37,892 nucleotides of DNA from Arenicellales bacterium (GTDB taxonomy: Bacteria > Pseudomonadota > Gammaproteobacteria > Arenicellales > JAANXG01). The notes below the pieces were generated by a model. That model was not told the DNA's origin, made no database searches, and saw only the letters and a program-made list of their open reading frames with translations. The DNA lies in the NCBI GenBank assembly GCA_030066885.1, contig JASJAT010000046.1:1-37892 (forward strand). The letters are read 5' to 3'. Shown in pieces: positions 24,901 through 34,339 of this stretch. The number at the start of each line of letters is the position of its first letter. The stretch's first letter is position 1. Both the position numbers and the translations under genes were made by a program.

Positions 24901-25305
24901 TAATATCCCATCACCCATGTAACGGGCCACATAACCTTCGAATCGGTCAATCGCTGTTTTGCAGGTATCTTGGAAGGCACGGGTTACGTTGTTCAAATCT
25001 TCGGGATCGAGTTGCTGTGCCAGCACGGTGAAGTCAACGAGGTCACAAAACATTACGGTCAGCTGCCGCCGCTCCGCCTCCGGGCTTTCTTTAGCTGGGG
25101 GTACGCTCCGGGTCACTGTATCTCGGGCACGCAGTTCACCGATCGATTTGAGCAGCTTTTTGCGATGGCCGAGCGGTATATTGAGTTCTTTAAGGTCGTC
25201 GTCAACCAGCTCGACAACCGTTTCCAGGTCGACTGCGTTCTCGGCGAAAACGGTGGCATATTGATCAAGGCCAATCCGTTTAAGCCAATGCGCTAAATCG
25301 TTCAT
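21976..25305 (-). CDS. SAM-domain/class III cyclase/AAA ATPase/TPR signalling protein
   Basis: An 1109-residue multidomain protein. Residues 1-60 are a sterile-alpha-motif domain ('LAHWLKRIGLDQYATVFAENAVDLETV'). Residues 80-270 are a class III cyclase with Asp88 ('FCDLVDFT'), Asp132 ('YMGDGILAYFG') and Asn221/Arg225 ('NLAARLQSAA'). A STAND/AAA-type ATPase begins near 290 ('LVGRDEEIGLL'), with Walker A 'GEAGVGKS' at 321-328 and Walker B 'IVMVVEDVHWID' near 430. TPR-like helices fill the C-terminal half. Full length and key residues suggest an active cAMP-producing sensor/regulator. It is divergent from the urate operon across 138 bp, so a regulatory link is possible but unproven. The ATG at 25305 begins the SAM domain and is well placed. 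Confidence 0.85.
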   Translation of the reverse strand: MNDLAHWLKRIGLDQYATVFAENAVDLETVVELVDDDLKELNIPLGHRKKLLKSIGELRARDTVTRSVPPAKESPEAERRQLTVMFCDLVDFTVLAQQLDPEDLNNVTRAFQDTCKTAIDRFEGYVARYMGDGILAYFGYPKAHEDDAERAVRAALDVVRAMPQLNSRVGPRLRTWQDPSRSGPENELKVRVGIATGSVVVGDSIGEGASQESAAAGETPNLAARLQSAAAPNSIVISASTHELTVGRFEYESVEDLKLKGISEPVRAWHVLGESKIGSRFEAAATRGLTPLVGRDEEIGLLMKRWEQAKEGDGQVVLLSGEAGVGKSRILERFQKRIKSENPNRILFYCSPYHQNTALYPQIDQLGRALRFDQLDDAVAKLDKLTNTLAALNLPPRECVPILGSLLSIPTGEDYPPLTLPPDEAKIKTLEVLMAIIEAMAIQNPIVMVVEDVHWIDTSTRELLNLIIDRIPRLPMLLVITYRLEFESPWSSRGQVTVLTLNRLSRRETVAMVNEITNRKGLPQELLDQIVAKTDGVPLFVEELTKTILESGLLTDAETHYELTGPIPPLAIPASLQDSLMARLDRLAPVKEVAQLAATIGRNFSRELLLAVSDLSESDLETALAQLEKAELIYRYGLPPNVTCQFKHALVQDAAYASLLRSKRHQYHSRIAQVLEEEFPEKAQTEPALLAHHYTAANLPKRAIGYWLKSAELLHHQGSTEMSMEAYRRVLDIAEDAEDRCEALIGLAGNMRLTDEYETALEALTEAQALASERQHVAKLTRIHHLRGNLYFPLGNTEGCLQEHERALQFSQQAGDTENEARALAGLGDAHYSKGRMRTAHEHFQRSIELSKQHQHYHIVAGNQYMLAWTQLYMNEVRQSLSEALDAIESATAHNYLRAEMVARLAAGRTLIELADYESAAEHIERGLAIADKLGANRFNPFLITQLARIKLEKNVARSEIVKLLKEATDISRQTSIGFVGPWVLATLAFVEPEHDQSQRALQQGEEILSGNCVGHNYFAFYRMAMETSLRWQQWDEVHRYANALEEFCRPEPLPRSAFFIDRARALARHSSNGQDEETTAHLVNLRSQAEQVGLLAAIPALDEALQQS

Positions 25306-25409
25306 TTTTCCCCGGGCTGAATAAAAGGAAAAAGCTTACTATAAAAATGCTCTGGGCACGATTTTACAAGGGAGCACCTCGTCTACAGCGGATAACCGTG
25401 CTTTAATAG

Positions 25410-25428
25410 AGCTGGTACACCGCCAGCT
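25410..25428. promoter_or_regulatory. Inverted repeat upstream of uraH
   Basis: AGCTGG-tacaccg-CCAGCT, a perfect 6-bp inverted repeat with a 7-bp spacer, 15 bp before the uraH ATG and just before its GAAGGT ribosome site. It could be an operator for a repressor or a small hairpin affecting translation. It is the only clear symmetric site in the 138-bp divergent spacer. Confidence 0.3.
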
Positions 25429-25443
25429 AACGCGAAGGTAAAT

Positions 25444-25791
25444 ATGGGCCGACTCACCACACATGTCCTGGATACCGCCCAAGGCAAGCCCGGGGCGGGG
25501 ATAAGCATCAGCTTGTTTAAAGCGGACAACGAACGGCAGCTCGTTAAAACCGTCGCTACCAACAAAGACGGGCGAACGGATGAACCTCTCCTGGATGAGT
25601 CAGAATTCAAACCGGGGGCATGGGAGCTCGTTTTTGCTGTGGACAATTATTTTTCCAAAGCAGGGCTTGCTGTGGCTGATCCACCTTTTCTGGATCAAAT
25701 TACAGTCAGATTTACCATCTCCTCTGATACGCACTACCACGTCCCGCTTTTAGTTTCGCCATGGAGCTACTCCACCTACCGCGGAAGTTAA
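25444..25791 (+). CDS. uraH: 5-Hydroxyisourate hydrolase
   Basis: A 115-residue transthyretin-like enzyme that hydrolyses 5-hydroxyisourate to OHCU, the step after urate oxidation. Signature elements are 'LTTHVLDTAQGKPGAGISI' at the N terminus and the C-terminal 'HYHVPLLVSPWSYSTYRGS', where Y-R-G-S is diagnostic for the hydrolase as opposed to transthyretin. 'VATNKDGRTDEPLL' carries the active-site arginine. Length is normal and no signal peptide is seen. It is the first gene of the purine set, with xdhA starting 4 bp after its stop, so the whole group probably starts from a promoter in the divergent spacer. Confidence 0.92.
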   Translation: MGRLTTHVLDTAQGKPGAGISISLFKADNERQLVKTVATNKDGRTDEPLLDESEFKPGAWELVFAVDNYFSKAGLAVADPPFLDQITVRFTISSDTHYHVPLLVSPWSYSTYRGS

Positions 25792-25795
25792 TCTC

Positions 25796-27319
25796 ATGGC
25801 CGACACCAAACGTAACAATCCCGCAAAAAATGAGATCCGTTTCTTTCTGGACGACGAAGTCATCACTGTCAAGGATATAGATCCGACCAGAACCATCCTG
25901 CAATACCTGCGTGAGGATCTACGCTATACGGGGACCAAGGAAGGTTGCGCGGAGGGTGATTGCGGTGCCTGCACTGTGGTTTTGGGCGAGCTTGCCGGCG
26001 ACGACACCTTGAACCTGCGTGCAGTGAACTCCTGTATCCAGTTTTTACCCACCCTTGACGGTAAGCGGCTCTTTACAGTTGAAAGCTTGAGCGGACCGGG
26101 TGGCCCTCTGCATCCTGTACAAAAGGCCATGGTCGAGTGCCACGGATCGCAGTGTGGTTTCTGTACTCCCGGATTCGTGATGTCCTTGTTTGCGCTTTAC
26201 AAGTCCCAACAAAATCCCACGCGTAAAGATATCGACGACGCGTTGGCGGGTAATCTTTGTCGATGCACCGGTTACCGTCCTATCATCGACGCCGCGCAAA
26301 AAATGTATACCTACCAGACAGCATCGGCAAAATGGCTAACCCATCCTTTTAGGCACGAGGCCAAGCCATCGGAGGAAGAACAACAGATAATCGACAAGCT
26401 TAAATCTCTGCGTAGAGAGTGTAGCCTTGAGATTACATATAACGGGACCCGCTTTTTTATTCCAAACAGCATGCAGGTCCTCATCCAGCTTGCGGAAACC
26501 TACCCGGATGCTCATTTTCTTGCTGGCGGCACCGACGTTGGATTGTGGGTGACCAAACAGTTGCGGGAATTGGATTGCATCATATATATCGGCAATGTCG
26601 ATGAGCTTAAAAAGATTGCTGTTACGCAGGACCATATAGAAATTGGCGCAGCGGTGACTCTAACCGATGCCATGCCGATCCTGTTGGAGCATTACCCAGA
26701 ACTGGAAGAACTTTTTATTCGCTTTGCTTCACCGCCCATCCGCAATGCAGGGACTCTGGGTGGAAACATAGCGAATGGATCACCCATCGGTGATTCCATG
26801 CCGGCACTGATGACATTGGGAACGACTATTGTACTGCGTACCGCACGTTCGTCGCGTGAAGTTGAACTGGACCAGTTCTATATCGACTATCAGAAGAATG
26901 ACCGCCGTCCGGGCGAGGTGTTGGAACGAATCCGTGTTCCGCTGCCTAAGCCCAACACACATATCCGCAGTTACAAAGTCTCTAAAAGATTCGATCAGGA
27001 TATCTCAGCAGTGTGCGGTGCATATTGCATGCGGCTGGAGGAGGATAGGGTCGCCAGCATTAAGATCTCTTATGGTGGCCTCGCGGCAATTCCAAAGCGG
27101 GCGACGATTTGTGAGCAAGCTTTGCTCAAGAAATCTTGGAACGAGGCATCAGTGCAGACGGCCATGGCGAGCCTAGATCGGGATTTTCAACCGATTACGG
27201 ATATGCGTGCGAGCAGTCATTACCGAAGCACCATTGCTCGAAATCTGCTTTACAAATTCTATCTGGAAACTTCGGGTTTCGATCAAAATCAGACACGGGT
27301 CTACGACTATGGCCGGTAA
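25796..27319 (+). CDS. xdhA: Xanthine dehydrogenase small subunit (Fe-S/FAD)
   Basis: A 507-residue subunit that passes electrons from the molybdenum site to NAD+. The plant-type [2Fe-2S] cluster uses Cys51, Cys56 and Cys59 ('GCAEGDCGAC') with Cys80; the second cluster uses Cys120/Cys123 ('CGFC') and Cys155/Cys157 ('CRC'). The FAD domain from about 215 has 'FLAGGTDVGLWV' and 'PPIRNAGTLGGNIANGSPIGDSMPALM'. Domain order and length fit the bacterial two-subunit enzyme such as that of Rhodobacter capsulatus. The ATG follows uraH by 4 bp. Its 3' end overlaps xdhB by 11 bp, implying translational coupling. Confidence 0.93.
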   Translation: MADTKRNNPAKNEIRFFLDDEVITVKDIDPTRTILQYLREDLRYTGTKEGCAEGDCGACTVVLGELAGDDTLNLRAVNSCIQFLPTLDGKRLFTVESLSGPGGPLHPVQKAMVECHGSQCGFCTPGFVMSLFALYKSQQNPTRKDIDDALAGNLCRCTGYRPIIDAAQKMYTYQTASAKWLTHPFRHEAKPSEEEQQIIDKLKSLRRECSLEITYNGTRFFIPNSMQVLIQLAETYPDAHFLAGGTDVGLWVTKQLRELDCIIYIGNVDELKKIAVTQDHIEIGAAVTLTDAMPILLEHYPELEELFIRFASPPIRNAGTLGGNIANGSPIGDSMPALMTLGTTIVLRTARSSREVELDQFYIDYQKNDRRPGEVLERIRVPLPKPNTHIRSYKVSKRFDQDISAVCGAYCMRLEEDRVASIKISYGGLAAIPKRATICEQALLKKSWNEASVQTAMASLDRDFQPITDMRASSHYRSTIARNLLYKFYLETSGFDQNQTRVYDYGR

Positions 27320-29657
27320 CGACGCGTTTTCTACGAAAGTAAAAGGAGGAGTGGGTGAAAAACTTCCGCACGACAGCGGTCATCTTCATGTCAGTGGAAG
27401 GGCTTTTTATATTGATGATCTTCCCGAGCCAAGAGGATTACTGCACGTCGCTATCGGCACCAGCAGTAAAGCGCATGCCCTTGTAGTAAAAATGGACCTA
27501 AGCGCAGTCTTAGCATCGCCAGGCGTGGTGGCGGTATTTACGGCAAAGGATATTCCCGGCAAAAACAACTTTGGTCCGGTACTTGAAGACGATCCGATTT
27601 TTTCACCCGGACTGGTGCAATATGTCGGTCAGTCTATTTTCGCCGTGGCCGCCGAAACCTTCACCCAGGCTCGTCGTGCCGCCAGGCGCGCTGTTATAGA
27701 GTACGAGGAGCTCGAACCCATTCTAGATATAGATGACGCCGTAAAAGCGAATAGCTTTGTTCTGCCGTCGGAACATATCAGACGGGGCGATAGTAAGCAG
27801 GCGATAGCAATGGCTAAACACCGACTCAACGGCCGGGTGTATGTAGGTGGTCAGGATCAGTTTTATTTGGAGGGACATATTGCCATGGCTCAGCCGAAGG
27901 AAGATGGGGACATGCTGATCTACAGTTCGACCCAGCACCCCGGTGAAGTGCAACACCTGGTCGCCCATGCGCTAAACAAAGAGTCCAAGGACATCATCGT
28001 TGAGTGCAGGCGTATGGGTGGAGCGTTCGGTGGCAAAGAGAGTCAACCCGCTTTGTTCGCGGCTATCGTTGCACTGGTTACCCACAAGACCGGACGTGCG
28101 GCGAAGCTGAGGCTCGACCGTGACGATGACATGATCATGACTGGCAAGCGGCACGATTACAACATCGACTATAACGTGGGGTTCGACGAGCAAGGACGAA
28201 TCAAGGGTTTAGAGTTCACGTTTGCCTCACGCTGTGGTATGTCGGCCGATCTTTCCGGTGCCGTCAATGACCGTACCATGTTCCATTGTGACAATGCCTA
28301 TTACCTGGAGAACGTAGATATCGTCTCGCACCGGTGTAAGACCAACACAGTATCGAATACGGCTTTCCGTGGATTCGGAGGGCCACAGGGAATGTTTGCT
28401 ATTGAATATGTGGTGGACGAGATTGCCCGTTTTCTGGAAAAAGATCCTTTGCAGGTCCGCCAAATCAATTTTTACGGCGTCGGTGAGCGCGATGTGACAC
28501 CCTACCATCAAAAGATCGAAGACAATATCATCCACGATATCGTCAATCAGTTAAAAGACTCCGCGGAGTACACCACACGACGTAACGAGATTAGGCAATT
28601 TAATGCCCAAAGTCCTTTTCTAAAGAAAGGCATTGCGCTGACCCCGGTTAAATTCGGTATATCTTTTACCGCTACCCACCTAAATCAGGCCGGTGCTCTG
28701 GTCAATGTATATACCGATGGAACGGTACACCTCAATCATGGTGGTACTGAGATGGGACAAGGACTATTTACCAAAGTTGCCCAGGTCTTGGCGGAAGAGC
28801 TACAGGTCGATATTGATCGGATAAAAATTACCGCGTCGGATACCAGCAAGGTACCCAACGCTTCCGCGACGGCCGCGTCCAGTGGTTCGGATCTAAACGG
28901 TAAGGCCGCTCAAGCGGCGGCGCGTACAATCAAAGAACGGTTGATTGCGTTTGCGGCCGAACATTTCAATGTGGCGGCTGGCGAAGTGCAGTTCAGCAAC
29001 AACTATGTGCATATCGCCGGTGAGACCATGCCTTTTGCCGAATTCGTTAAATTGGCTCATTTTCATCGAGTGTCGCTATCGTCGACGGGTTTTTACCGTA
29101 CACCCAAGATACACTACGACCGCAAAACATTCAGCGGACGGCCGTTCTATTACTATGCCTATGGTGCAGCGGTATCGGAGGTCGTCATCGATATGCTGAC
29201 CGGTGAATACCGTTTGCTACGTGTCGACATCCTGCATGATTGCGGGCAGTCTTTAAACCCTGCTATCGACCTTGGGCAGATTGAGGGAGGCTTTATCCAG
29301 GGTGCCGGTTGGCTGACTTCCGAAGCACTTTGGTGGAACGAAAGCGGTGAGCTCAAGACCCATGCTCCTTCCACGTACAAAATTCCCGTGTGTTCAGATT
29401 TGCCGGTTGATTTCAGAGTAACCATGCTCGAATCCGGAACAAACCGTGAAGACAGTATCTATCGATCCAAGGCGGTCGGTGAGCCCCCTTTAATGCTGGG
29501 CATCTCGGTGTTTCACGCCATTAAGGATGCGGTGGCCAGTATAGCTGACTACAAGAGCAGCCCCAGACTCAACGCGCCGGCGACCCCCGAGGAAGTCATT
29601 ACGGCGATAGAAGGAATCAAATCACAACGAGTTGTGAACCGGAGGCAAACCGGGTGA
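27309..29657 (+). CDS. xdhB: Xanthine dehydrogenase large subunit (molybdopterin)
   Basis: A 782-residue molybdenum-cofactor subunit that hydroxylates hypoxanthine and xanthine to urate. Visible motifs are 'GGAFGGKESQPALFAAIVAL', 'RGFGGPQGMFAIEYVVDEIAR', 'GGTEMGQGLFTKVAQVLAEEL' and near the C terminus 'KAVGEPPLMLGISVFHAI', whose glutamate is the catalytic base in the R. capsulatus enzyme. The track start at 27207 lies inside xdhA; the ATG at 27309 overlaps xdhA by 11 bp and gives the family's length (about 780). The stop overlaps the GTG start of xdhC by 4 bp. Cytoplasmic; needs sulfurated molybdenum cofactor, supplied with XdhC. Confidence 0.93.
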   Translation: MAGNDAFSTKVKGGVGEKLPHDSGHLHVSGRAFYIDDLPEPRGLLHVAIGTSSKAHALVVKMDLSAVLASPGVVAVFTAKDIPGKNNFGPVLEDDPIFSPGLVQYVGQSIFAVAAETFTQARRAARRAVIEYEELEPILDIDDAVKANSFVLPSEHIRRGDSKQAIAMAKHRLNGRVYVGGQDQFYLEGHIAMAQPKEDGDMLIYSSTQHPGEVQHLVAHALNKESKDIIVECRRMGGAFGGKESQPALFAAIVALVTHKTGRAAKLRLDRDDDMIMTGKRHDYNIDYNVGFDEQGRIKGLEFTFASRCGMSADLSGAVNDRTMFHCDNAYYLENVDIVSHRCKTNTVSNTAFRGFGGPQGMFAIEYVVDEIARFLEKDPLQVRQINFYGVGERDVTPYHQKIEDNIIHDIVNQLKDSAEYTTRRNEIRQFNAQSPFLKKGIALTPVKFGISFTATHLNQAGALVNVYTDGTVHLNHGGTEMGQGLFTKVAQVLAEELQVDIDRIKITASDTSKVPNASATAASSGSDLNGKAAQAAARTIKERLIAFAAEHFNVAAGEVQFSNNYVHIAGETMPFAEFVKLAHFHRVSLSSTGFYRTPKIHYDRKTFSGRPFYYYAYGAAVSEVVIDMLTGEYRLLRVDILHDCGQSLNPAIDLGQIEGGFIQGAGWLTSEALWWNESGELKTHAPSTYKIPVCSDLPVDFRVTMLESGTNREDSIYRSKAVGEPPLMLGISVFHAIKDAVASIADYKSSPRLNAPATPEEVITAIEGIKSQRVVNRRQTG

Positions 29658-30727
29658 ACAGTTGGTTGAATCCGTTGCTGCTACTTACTCAACGAGGCAA
29701 GGAATCCGTATTGGTGAGTATTGTGGAAGCGTTGGGATCGACCCCGCGTGAACTCGGCACGAAAATGATCGTTACTGATGACGATACGTTTGCCACGATT
29801 GGCGGCGGCCAGTTTGAATACAATTGCATCTTGTTTGCCCGTGAACTCTTGCGAAACAAAGTAGATTTTACAACTAAGCGTTTCTCGTTGGGTCCCAGCC
29901 TTGGCCAATGTTGTGGCGGTGCGGCGACCGTTTCGTTTGATCGCATCGCAGCTCTGCCTGAGTGGCTAAGCCAATTGAGCACTTTTCAAAAAGAGCAACA
30001 GCCGGTGGTGCTGGCCAGTGTTGTCAAAACGGCGGCAGGCACAACGCCCAAGAGTCAAAAATTCATTATTGGTGAACACGATGTCATCGGTGATACAGCA
30101 AAGCTGGTGCTGGAGCCAATTGTTGCTGCGAGTAGACAATTGTTGGGAGGGGAAGAAGGGGCGGTGTCTGAAACTTTTATTGATGCGACCGGAGAGGATG
30201 TTACTTTACTGCTCGAACCTTTTTGTGCACCAGACTTCAATTTGATGCTGTTCGGCGCAGGTCATGTCGGCAGGGCTGTTGTGCGCGTGCTTGCTGAATC
30301 GCCTTGCCAGATAACGTGGGTGGATAGCAGACGGAATGGTTTCCCGGATGATATTCCCGCCAACGTTACTTGTGTGACGACGGTTTCACCCGAGTATGAG
30401 GTGGATGAGGCACCTGCCGGTGCGTATTTTCTGGTTATGACTCACAGCCATCCCCTGGATCAGGCAATATGTGAGAGAATTTTGAACAGAGACGACTTTC
30501 GGTATTGCGGGTTGATCGGCTCGATATCTAAACGTAAGAAATTCGAAAAACGTTTTCGCGCCGCCGGCATCTCTAAACAAACTTGTAGTAAATTAACCTG
30601 TCCGGTCGGCATCGCCGGGATTTCGGGCAAGCACCCCACCGAAATCGCAGTCTCGATCGCAGCCGAACTGTTACAACTGCAAGAACAGTCAGCTCAAGTG
30701 GTGAAGGAGCATTTGTTAGCAAGTTAA
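29654..30727 (+). CDS. xdhC: Xanthine dehydrogenase maturation factor XdhC
   Basis: A 357-residue factor that binds molybdenum cofactor, promotes its sulfuration and hands it to XdhB. N-terminal 'VSIVEALGSTPRELGTKMIV' and 'TIGGGQFEYNCI', the conserved 'LGPSLGQCCGGAATVSFD' (residues about 76-93) and a Rossmann-type C-terminal region 'LMLFGAGHVGRAVVRVL', with 'YCGLIGSISKRKKFEKRFRAAGI' and 'CPVGIAGISGKHPTEIAVSIAAELL', define the family. The GTG start overlaps the xdhB stop (GTGA). It is followed 5 bp later by the transporter ATPase gene, so the transporter probably shares the transcript. Confidence 0.92.
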   Translation: MNSWLNPLLLLTQRGKESVLVSIVEALGSTPRELGTKMIVTDDDTFATIGGGQFEYNCILFARELLRNKVDFTTKRFSLGPSLGQCCGGAATVSFDRIAALPEWLSQLSTFQKEQQPVVLASVVKTAAGTTPKSQKFIIGEHDVIGDTAKLVLEPIVAASRQLLGGEEGAVSETFIDATGEDVTLLLEPFCAPDFNLMLFGAGHVGRAVVRVLAESPCQITWVDSRRNGFPDDIPANVTCVTTVSPEYEVDEAPAGAYFLVMTHSHPLDQAICERILNRDDFRYCGLIGSISKRKKFEKRFRAAGISKQTCSKLTCPVGIAGISGKHPTEIAVSIAAELLQLQEQSAQVVKEHLLAS

Positions 30728-30732
30728 TAAAA

Positions 30733-32290
<1,558 letters not shown>

Positions 32291-32298
<8 letters not shown>

Positions 32299-33382
32299 GA
32301 TCGAGCCAAGGCCTCAACCATCAAAGCAGATGGCCTACTTGTCTCCGCTGATCGCGGTGGGGTTGACTTTGGTGACCGGTGTCATTTTTTCTCTACTGGT
32401 CGGTCTTAATCCCCTGTCTGCCTTCCACGCGTTTTTCATCTCGCCTATCGATGACCTCTATGGACTGGGTGAGTTAGGTGTCAAGGCCGCCCCCTTGATG
32501 TTGATTGCAGTCGGTTTAGCCATCGGGTTTCGTTCTAATGTGTGGAACATCGGCGCGGAAGGCCAGCTCACCTTCGGTGCCATTTGTGGCGGCGGTTTGG
32601 CACTGTATTTTTACGAAGTTGAAAGCGCGTGGATTCTACCGATCATGATCTTGGGCGGGGCAGTGGGGGGTATGCTGTGGGCATCCATCCCGGCTTTTCT
32701 CAGGACACGTTTCAATACCAACGAGATCCTGGTCAGCTTGATGCTCAACTATGTGGCCATACTCCTTTTGAGTTACCTGGTGCATGATCCCTGGCGTGAT
32801 CCGGACGGATTCAATTTCCCGGAATCTCGATTGTTTTCCGATTCTGCCTTGTTGCCGGTGGTGTTGGAAGGCACCCGCCTGCATCTGGGTATTATTATTG
32901 CGTTGATCGCAGTTGTATTGGGTTGGATATTCGTACGCAAGAGTTTTGTCGGATATCAAATGCAAGTGGCCGGACTGGCCGATCTGGCTGCGTTGTATGC
33001 CGGATTTAAACGTAAACGAATGGTCTGGATCGGGCTGTTGGTTGGCGGTGGTGCCGCCGGCATAGCCGGTTTGTGTGAGGTTGCGGGCCCGATAGGCCAG
33101 CTGCTTCCGTCAGTGTCTCCCGGTTATGGTTATGCTGCGATCATTGTTGCCTTTGTCGGTCGCCTTCATCCAATCGGTATCCTGTTAGCCAGCTTGTTGA
33201 TGTCGCTGCTGTACCTGGGCGGGGAATCGGCCCAAATGGATTTAGGTTTGCCTTCCGCCATAACCGGTGTATTTCAAGGCGTACTTTTGTTCTATTTATT
33301 AGGGGCGGATCTTTTCATCAATTTTAGAGTGAAGATAACAAAGACTGTTGCCACAAGGTCTGTTGGAGAAGTGGCGTCATGA
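32291..33382 (+). CDS. BMP-type ABC transporter permease 1
   Basis: A 363-residue inner-membrane permease of the branched-chain/BMP-transporter type (NupP/YufP-like). It has about eight to ten hydrophobic segments and the family stretches 'VGLAIGFRSNVWNIGAEGQLTFGAICGG', 'FNTNEILVSLMLNYVAILLLSYLV' and 'GPIGQLLPSVSPGYGYAAIIVAFVGRLHPIGI'. It pairs with permease 2 to form the translocation pore. It overlaps its neighbours on both sides (8 bp and 4 bp), typical of translational coupling. Confidence 0.9.
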
Positions 33383-34302
33383 CCGAAACCATGGTCGGTA
33401 TACTTTTAGCCACCTTGGGCGCTGGAACGCCGCTTGTGTTTGCTGCTCTTGGTGAATTGGTCACCGAGAAATCAGGTGTACTCAACCTCGGGGTGGAGGG
33501 CATGATGATCGTGGGTGCGGTCTGCGGATTCGCCGTTGCCGCGGAAAGCGAAAATTTATGGCTCGGGGTGGTGATGAGTGTTTTTGCCGGAGCGGGGATG
33601 GCATTGTTGTTTGGCATTTTGACTTTGACCTTTCAGGCCAATCAAGTGGCGGCGGGATTGGCGCTGACAATCTTCGGTATAGGTTTAAGCGCGTACATTG
33701 GATTGGATTACACCAGTGTTGCCCTGACAGGAATTCAACAGATCCACGTTCCCGTATTGAGCGACATTCCAGTTATCGGCCCGTTGATATTCTCTCTTGA
33801 TCCGCTGCTCTACTTATCTTTCGTGGCGTTTGGTGCGATTACGTATTTTCTGTACAAAACGAAAACCGGTCTGTTGTTACGTGCGGTCGGGGAGTCGCCT
33901 GAATCCGCGGTGTCTTTGGGTTATCCGGTGATCGCGATTCGCTATATGGCGGTTCTTTTTGGGGGCGCGATGGCGGGTCTGGGCGGAGCGTATCTTGCCC
34001 TGGTCTATACGCCGTTATGGGTGGAAGCCATGACAGCAGGACGCGGCTGGATCGCCCTGGCACTGGTGGTGTTTTCGACCTGGCGTCCGGCTCGAGTCAT
34101 GGTTGGTGCCTATCTGTTCGGAGGCGTCACAATTATCCAGTTCCACGTGCAGGGATTTGGAGTTGATATTCCCTCGCAGTTGTTGTCCATGTTGCCTTAT
34201 CTGGCAACCATTGTTGTGCTAGTGTTGATCTCGCGAGACATCAACACGATTCGTTTGAACGCGCCCGCCTCTTTAGGTAAGGCGTACCATCCTTCTGTAT
34301 AA
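33379..34302 (+). CDS. BMP-type ABC transporter permease 2
   Basis: A 307-residue permease, shorter than its partner, of the NupQ/YufQ-like kind. Hallmarks are 'AALGELVTEKSGVLNLGVEGMMIVGAVCGF', 'FQANQVAAGLALTIFGIGLSAYIG' and 'GRGWIALALVVFSTWRPARVMVGAYLFGG'. The ATG sits in an ATGA overlap with the previous stop. It ends 4 bp before the track's TTG start of the binding-protein gene and 37 bp before the ATG I prefer. Confidence 0.9.
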   Translation: MTETMVGILLATLGAGTPLVFAALGELVTEKSGVLNLGVEGMMIVGAVCGFAVAAESENLWLGVVMSVFAGAGMALLFGILTLTFQANQVAAGLALTIFGIGLSAYIGLDYTSVALTGIQQIHVPVLSDIPVIGPLIFSLDPLLYLSFVAFGAITYFLYKTKTGLLLRAVGESPESAVSLGYPVIAIRYMAVLFGGAMAGLGGAYLALVYTPLWVEAMTAGRGWIALALVVFSTWRPARVMVGAYLFGGVTIIQFHVQGFGVDIPSQLLSMLPYLATIVVLVLISRDINTIRLNAPASLGKAYHPSV

Positions 34303-34339
34303 ACCATTGGAGATGACTTTTAGCATTGGGGAGATGACC

